Below, in pieces: positions 5,776 through 9,142 of a stretch of DNA of 9,142 nucleotides (position 1 is the stretch's first letter; every line of letters begins with the position of its first letter). Under the pieces are notes generated by a model. It did not search any database. It saw only the letters and a list, made by a program, of their open reading frames with translations, and was not told the origin of the DNA. The position numbers and the translations under genes are program-made. This stretch comes from Hyphomicrobiales bacterium (GTDB lineage Bacteria; Pseudomonadota; Alphaproteobacteria; Rhizobiales; GCA-2746425): the NCBI GenBank assembly GCA_002746425.1, contig NVXB01000075.1, positions 1 to 9,142 on the forward strand. The letters run 5' to 3'.

Positions 5776-6285
5776 ATGTTTAAACATATTGCAGTCGCAG
5801 CTCTCGCGCTCACCTTTTCTAGTGCCGTTTCTGGCACCGCTTTTGCCGATGATATCGTCGCTGGAAAACTAACCATCTCCGATCCGTTAATCCGGGCCAC
5901 CGCCCCCAAAGCGCGCGTCGCGGGCGGGTTTATGACCATCACCAATCATGGCGATCAGGCCGACCGGCTTATTGGCGGCACCGCATCTTTTGCCGGCAAA
6001 ACCGAAATTCATGAAATGGCCATGCAGGGCGAAGTGATGAGAATGCGCCAGCTGGCAGAAGGTCTGGAAATTCCAGCCGGTGGCTCGGTTAGCCTGATGC
6101 CCGGTGGCTATCACATCATGTTTATGAAACTCGGCGAGCAATTAATGCCCGGCGAGACCCGCAAGGTGACCGTGACCTTTGAAAAAGCTGGCGAGGTTGC
6201 GCTTGATATGAATGTGCTGAGCGTTGGCGATTTGAAAAAGCATATGGAAAACAAGCATATGCACGGCGATCACAGCCACAATTAA
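5776..6285 (+). CDS. PCu(A)C periplasmic copper chaperone
   Basis: A 169-residue exported copper chaperone that delivers Cu(I) toward the CuA centre of cytochrome c oxidase, working with SCO proteins in this family. The signal peptide is residues 1-25 (hydrophobic AVAALALTF core, likely cleavage after AFA). The mature domain carries the family copper site: His79 and Met81 in EIHEM, Met90 in VMRM, and His113/Met115 in GGYHIM. This matches the H(M)X10MX21-22HXM pattern. The C-terminal tail, KKHMENKHMHGDHSHN (154-169), adds five histidines and two methionines and is likely a second metal-binding segment. AGGAA is 6 nt before the ATG. The neighbouring DUF2946-like and SCO genes support the assignment strongly. 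The stop codon is the first three bases of a 13-bp tandem repeat. Confidence 0.93.
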   Translation: MFKHIAVAALALTFSSAVSGTAFADDIVAGKLTISDPLIRATAPKARVAGGFMTITNHGDQADRLIGGTASFAGKTEIHEMAMQGEVMRMRQLAEGLEIPAGGSVSLMPGGYHIMFMKLGEQLMPGETRKVTVTFEKAGEVALDMNVLSVGDLKKHMENKHMHGDHSHN

Positions 6286-6334
6286 TATAGACAGGTAATA
6301 TAGACAGGTAATATAGACAGGTAATATAGACAGG
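6283..6334 (+). repeat. Four perfect 13-bp tandem repeats between the PCu(A)C and SCO genes
   Basis: TAATATAGACAGG is repeated four times without a mismatch. The first TAA is the stop codon of the PCu(A)C gene. The array ends 17 bp before the SCO start, just upstream of its GGAG ribosome site. The unit is not a multiple of three and is not translated. Confidence 0.95.
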
Positions 6335-6351
6335 CAAATGGAGTTAAACTG

Positions 6352-6954
6352 ATGCAACTAAAAACCATCCGCTACATTTTGTGGGGCCTTGTTGGTGTCG
6401 CCGTGCTGGGCGTTGGCGGTGCCTATTATCTCAACAAAACCGGTTCTGGCATGAACCTTGTGCCTATGGTGGCTAAATTGGGCACGCCGTTTAATTTAGT
6501 CGATTATAATGGCGAGCCGATCACCGAGAAAGCGTTTGAGGGTCACCCGACGGCCCTGTTCTTCGGGTTCACCAATTGCCCCGAAGTATGCCCGACCACC
6601 GTCTATGAAATCAGCAATTGGCTGACCACGCTCGGCGAGGAAGGCGAACCGCTACGCGTGTTTTTCATAAGCATCGATCCGGAGCGCGATACGCCCGAAA
6701 TGTTGAGCGATTATCTTAAAGCGCAAAGCGAGCGGGTTGTCGGCATCACCGGGCCGCAGGAAGAAATCGACAAGCTGGTTTTGGGCTGGCGGGTTTTTAC
6801 TCGAAAAGTGCCGCTGGATGATGGCGATTACACCATGGATCACACCGCATCGATTTATCTCGTGCGGCCAGATGGAAGTTTTCAGGGCACCATCGCTTAC
6901 GGCGAAGATACCGATGTCGCGATTGAAAAATTACGGCTGTTGCTGAAGAGCTAA
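6352..6954 (+). CDS. senC: SCO1/SenC-family copper metallochaperone / thiol-disulfide protein
   Basis: A 200-residue membrane-anchored thioredoxin-fold protein for CuA assembly in cytochrome c oxidase. An N-terminal transmembrane helix (about 8-27, ILWGLVGVAVLGVGGAYYL) places the domain in the periplasm. The copper ligands are intact: Cys76 and Cys80 in TNCPEVCPTT, and the distal His164 in MDHTASIYLV. The block FFISIDPERDTPEML (104-118) is typical of the family. Length and domain are complete. GGAG lies 8 nt before the ATG. It follows the PCu(A)C gene by 66 bp, most of which is the 13-bp tandem array, and is followed by an intrinsic terminator. Family members can also act as thiol reductases; the chaperone neighbour favours the copper role. 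Confidence 0.93.
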   Translation: MQLKTIRYILWGLVGVAVLGVGGAYYLNKTGSGMNLVPMVAKLGTPFNLVDYNGEPITEKAFEGHPTALFFGFTNCPEVCPTTVYEISNWLTTLGEEGEPLRVFFISIDPERDTPEMLSDYLKAQSERVVGITGPQEEIDKLVLGWRVFTRKVPLDDGDYTMDHTASIYLVRPDGSFQGTIAYGEDTDVAIEKLRLLLKS

Positions 6955-6994
6955 AATTGGTTTTGTGAGCCGATTTGAAGGCGAATTTAAAAAC

Positions 6995-7024
6995 GGGGTC
7001 GGGAATTTTCCCGGTCCCTTTTTT
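6995..7024 (+). terminator. Intrinsic terminator of the copper cassette
   Basis: GGGGTCGGGAA can pair with TTCCCGGTCCC, including two G-U pairs, and a run of six T follows at 7019-7024. It lies 40 bp after the SCO stop codon. Confidence 0.85.
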
Positions 7025-7265
7025 GTGCCCTTTGAGGGCCAAAGTCCATTTGTCAATTTTTATCCCGAATGGATCGTCAAAAACTCAAAATCAGCCCATT
7101 AAAATCTTCTGATTTGAGAATTTGATCGACATGATAGATATCATGTTGAGGCGTTTTTTCATCAAAATCGCAGAATATATTTTCGATAATTAGGGCAAAT
7201 CAGGCGGTAGCACACCATGGGAGATGAACCCTTCATGAAGTGCCTTTTTGCCTGTTTTTACGAGG
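7025..7265. other. Convergent intergenic region, AT-rich, no gene
   Basis: This lies between the SCO terminator and the end of the ABC ATPase gene on the other strand. It contains an imperfect hairpin, CTCAAAATCAG/CTGATTTGAG (7084-7118), and an inverted repeat, CATGAT-AGAT-ATCATG (7130-7145). Neither is followed by a T-run on either strand. No terminator for the minus-strand ABC genes and no credible coding region is visible. Confidence 0.5.
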
Positions 7266-8306
7266 CTAAATGCGCTGCTCCTGCACGGCGTGACAAGCGA
7301 CAAATCGATCAATATTTTCGGCATCCTTTTCCTGAGTCAAAGGTAGCATTTCAGGCGCTTCATTGCGGCATCGATCATTGGCATAAGGGCACCTTGGATT
7401 GAAGAAACAACCAGGCGGCGGATTGATCGGATTAGGGATTTCCCCTTTCACCGGTTTGCGCGGTCTCCCGGTCATTTCCAGATCAGGAATCGCATCCAAA
7501 AGCATCTGCGTATAAGGGTGTTTTGGCGCCTTGAACAGCGCTTTGGATGGCGCGATTTCTGCCAATCTTCCCAGATACATAACCCCAATATTGGTCGCCA
7601 TATGGCGCACCACGGAAAGGTCATGCGAGATGAACAAAAAGGTCAGGCCCAGCTCGTCCTGAAGGTCTTTCATCAGGTTGAGAATTTGCGCCTGAACCGA
7701 CACATCCAGCGCCGATGTTGGCTCATCACAGACGATAAATTCGGGGTTGGAAGACAAGGCCCGTGCGATGCAAATCCGCTGGCGCTGCCCGCCCGAAAAC
7801 TCATGCGGAAACTTGACGCCATCTTCAGGCGACAATCCCACCAATGTCAGTAATTCATCAACTTTTTCAGTAACTTCAGCATCTTTAACCTCTGGCTGAA
7901 AGGCCCGAATTGGCTCTGAAATAATTTTTTCAACCCGCCATCTTGGGTTAAGGCTGGCATAGGGATCTTGAAAAATCATCTGGAAACGGCGGCGCAATTG
8001 GCGCATTTCAGCCACTGGCGTTTCCTTCCCCATCGAAACGCCATCAATGCTGACAAAACCCGCCGTTGGATTGAGCAAGCCCACCACCATTTTTGCAACG
8101 GTTGATTTGCCTGATCCAGACTCGCCCACCAGCGCAAAAGTTTCGCCCTTGGGAATGGTAAAACTGATGTCATCAACGGCGGTCAAAAAGGCCTTTGGCA
8201 AACGCTCGATAACACGGCTAAGCCACGGTTTTGAAACATCAAATACCCGTCTCAGGCCTCGCACATCGACCAAAATTTCGGGCTCTGAATGAGGCGATTT
8301 AGCCAT
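7266..8306 (-). CDS. Oligopeptide/dipeptide-type ABC importer ATP-binding protein (OppF/DppF)
   Basis: A 346-residue cytoplasmic ATPase subunit powering import of peptides or similar solutes. All ABC motifs are intact: Walker A GESGSGKST (61-69), Q-loop Gln113 in FQDPYASLNP, signature SGGQRQR (171-177), Walker B IVCDEP (191-196, Glu195) and His228 of the switch loop. The C-terminal oligo_HPY domain (about 255-346) has four cysteines, 300, 306, 313 and 338, in the pattern seen in Opp/Dpp ATPases that bind a 4Fe-4S cluster. LSRVIERLPKAFLTAVDDISF (29-49) has the insertion typical of the F-type subunit. It follows the D-type subunit with a TAATG overlap, so the two are probably made in equal amounts and form a heterodimer. 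The substrate cannot be told from the ATPase; peptide, nickel, glutathione and opine importers share this type. Confidence 0.92.
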   Translation of the reverse strand: MAKSPHSEPEILVDVRGLRRVFDVSKPWLSRVIERLPKAFLTAVDDISFTIPKGETFALVGESGSGKSTVAKMVVGLLNPTAGFVSIDGVSMGKETPVAEMRQLRRRFQMIFQDPYASLNPRWRVEKIISEPIRAFQPEVKDAEVTEKVDELLTLVGLSPEDGVKFPHEFSGGQRQRICIARALSSNPEFIVCDEPTSALDVSVQAQILNLMKDLQDELGLTFLFISHDLSVVRHMATNIGVMYLGRLAEIAPSKALFKAPKHPYTQMLLDAIPDLEMTGRPRKPVKGEIPNPINPPPGCFFNPRCPYANDRCRNEAPEMLPLTQEKDAENIDRFVACHAVQEQRI

Positions 8307-9142
8307 TATGCGCCCGCCTGATCATACAGCCAACAGGCCACGGAAGAGCCGCCTAAATCAAGCGGATTTGGCCGATCTACCTTACATTTTTCGAACACTT
8401 TGGGGCAGCGCGGATTAAAGGCGCAGCCCTTGGGAATATTGGTCAAACGCGGCATGGAGCCTGGAATTTGCACCAGCCTGTCCGCCGTGCTGTCAATAGA
8501 GGGAATAGAGGCCATAAGCCCTTCTGTATAAGGGTGTTTTGCGTGTTTGATGACATCGCGAACCGGCCCAATTTCCGCCAATCGCCCGGCATACATCACC
8601 GCAACCCGATTGGCCGTTTCCGCGATCACGCCCATATCATGGGTGATCAACATAACAGCCGTGCCGCGCTCAGCGCAAAGGTCTTTTATGAGTGCAATAA
8701 TTTGAGCTTGAACCGAGACATCCAGCGCGGTTGTGGGCTCATCTGCGATTACCAATTCCGGCTCTGCACACAGCGCCAGCGCTATCACCACCCGCTGCCG
8801 CATACCGCCGGAAAACTCATGCGGATAGGCGTCAATCCGGGTGCGCGCAGCCGGTATACCAACATCATCCAGCAGCGCAATAGCACGTTCCAGCGCTTCC
8901 TTTTTCGACACAGGAAGATGGGTTAAAATGGTCTCAGTAATCTGATCACCAATGCGGTAAAGCGGGTTGAGGCTTGTCAGCGGATCTTGAAAAATCATGC
9001 CAATTCGGCCGCCGCGCACCTTGCGCAAAGCCTCTGGTTCCAGATTATCAATCCGCTCGCCTTTGAGATAGACAGAGCCGCTGACAATGCGCCCTGGCGG
9101 ATCGATAAGGCCAATGATGGCAGAGCCGGTGATGGATTTACC
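8306..9142 (-). CDS. Oligopeptide/dipeptide-type ABC importer ATP-binding protein (OppD/DppD), 5' end cut by right edge
   Basis: The last 278 codons of the D-type ATPase. The fragment begins at the window edge with GKS of the Walker A motif, so roughly 45-50 N-terminal residues are missing. Counting from the edge, it has the Q-loop FQDPLTSLNP, signature SGGMRQR (111-117), Walker B VIADEP with Glu135, and switch His168. The C-terminal oligo_HPY segment has cysteines 240, 246, 253 and 270 in the same spacing type as its partner, consistent with a 4Fe-4S site. A TTG at 9028 could be read as a start, but the frame is open and conserved right up to the edge, so it is internal. Permease and solute-binding genes are expected upstream of it, outside the window. 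Confidence 0.92.
   Translation of the reverse strand, partial: GKSITGSAIIGLIDPPGRIVSGSVYLKGERIDNLEPEALRKVRGGRIGMIFQDPLTSLNPLYRIGDQITETILTHLPVSKKEALERAIALLDDVGIPAARTRIDAYPHEFSGGMRQRVVIALALCAEPELVIADEPTTALDVSVQAQIIALIKDLCAERGTAVMLITHDMGVIAETANRVAVMYAGRLAEIGPVRDVIKHAKHPYTEGLMASIPSIDSTADRLVQIPGSMPRLTNIPKGCAFNPRCPKVFEKCKVDRPNPLDLGGSSVACWLYDQAGA

Noticed and set aside
6122..6357. Two minus-strand open frames with SILPVYI repeats
   Set aside because: They arise from the 13-bp tandem array read in shifting frames and overlap the PCu(A)C gene.
1..9142. CRISPR array, tRNA, rRNA, phage or insertion-sequence genes
   Set aside because: No spaced direct repeats, cloverleaf, rRNA signature, transposase or integrase motif was seen on either strand.

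Overview
The window looks like part of the chromosome of a moderate-GC alphaproteobacterium, probably of the Hyphomicrobiales/Rhodobacterales type. The main reasons are the cysG - DUF2849 - cysI gene order, a PCu(A)C/SCO copper cassette, and REP-like palindromes with the GGATCAAG-type core that is common in alphaproteobacterial spacers. There is no prophage, transposase, CRISPR array, tRNA or rRNA. The species assignment is inference from gene content only.

Layout. (1) 1-2018, minus strand: a sulfite-assimilation operon. It reads cysG (siroheme synthase), a DUF2849 protein, then a siroheme nitrite/sulfite reductase that starts with GTG and runs off the left edge. The genes are packed end to end: cysG and the DUF2849 gene share a TAATG overlap, and 3 nt separate the DUF2849 gene from cysI. 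cysG is unusual, because its C-terminal methyltransferase domain lacks the GGDP-type SAM-binding motif and ends about 100 residues early. (2) 2019-2802: a 784-bp spacer with no credible gene. The part next to cysG holds four stacked short palindromes (possible operators). The rest holds six REP-like hairpins in strictly alternating orientation, including two exact inverted pairs of 32 bp and 31 bp. (3) 2803-5069, minus strand: a two-gene unit, a FemAB/BioF2-type GNAT acyltransferase followed by a cupin/JmjC-like putative Fe(II)/2-oxoglutarate oxygenase. No pathway can be assigned. (4) 5264-6954, plus strand: a copper-delivery cassette for cytochrome oxidase. It contains a small secreted Cys/His-rich DUF2946-like protein, a PCu(A)C periplasmic copper chaperone with a His/Met-rich tail, and a membrane-anchored SCO1/SenC protein, followed by a good intrinsic terminator. 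Four perfect 13-bp tandem repeats lie between the PCu(A)C and SCO genes. (5) 7266-9142, minus strand: two ATP-binding subunits of an oligopeptide/dipeptide-type ABC importer, joined by a TAATG overlap. The upstream one is cut by the right edge.

How they work together. CysG makes the siroheme that CysI needs, and DUF2849 is a conserved partner of unknown role. The copper cassette hands copper to the CuA site of an aa3-type oxidase encoded elsewhere. The ABC ATPases need permeases and a solute-binding protein that are probably beyond the right edge. The parts least explained by known biology are the oxygenase/acyltransferase pair, the reduced CysG, and the repeat and palindrome architecture of the spacers.
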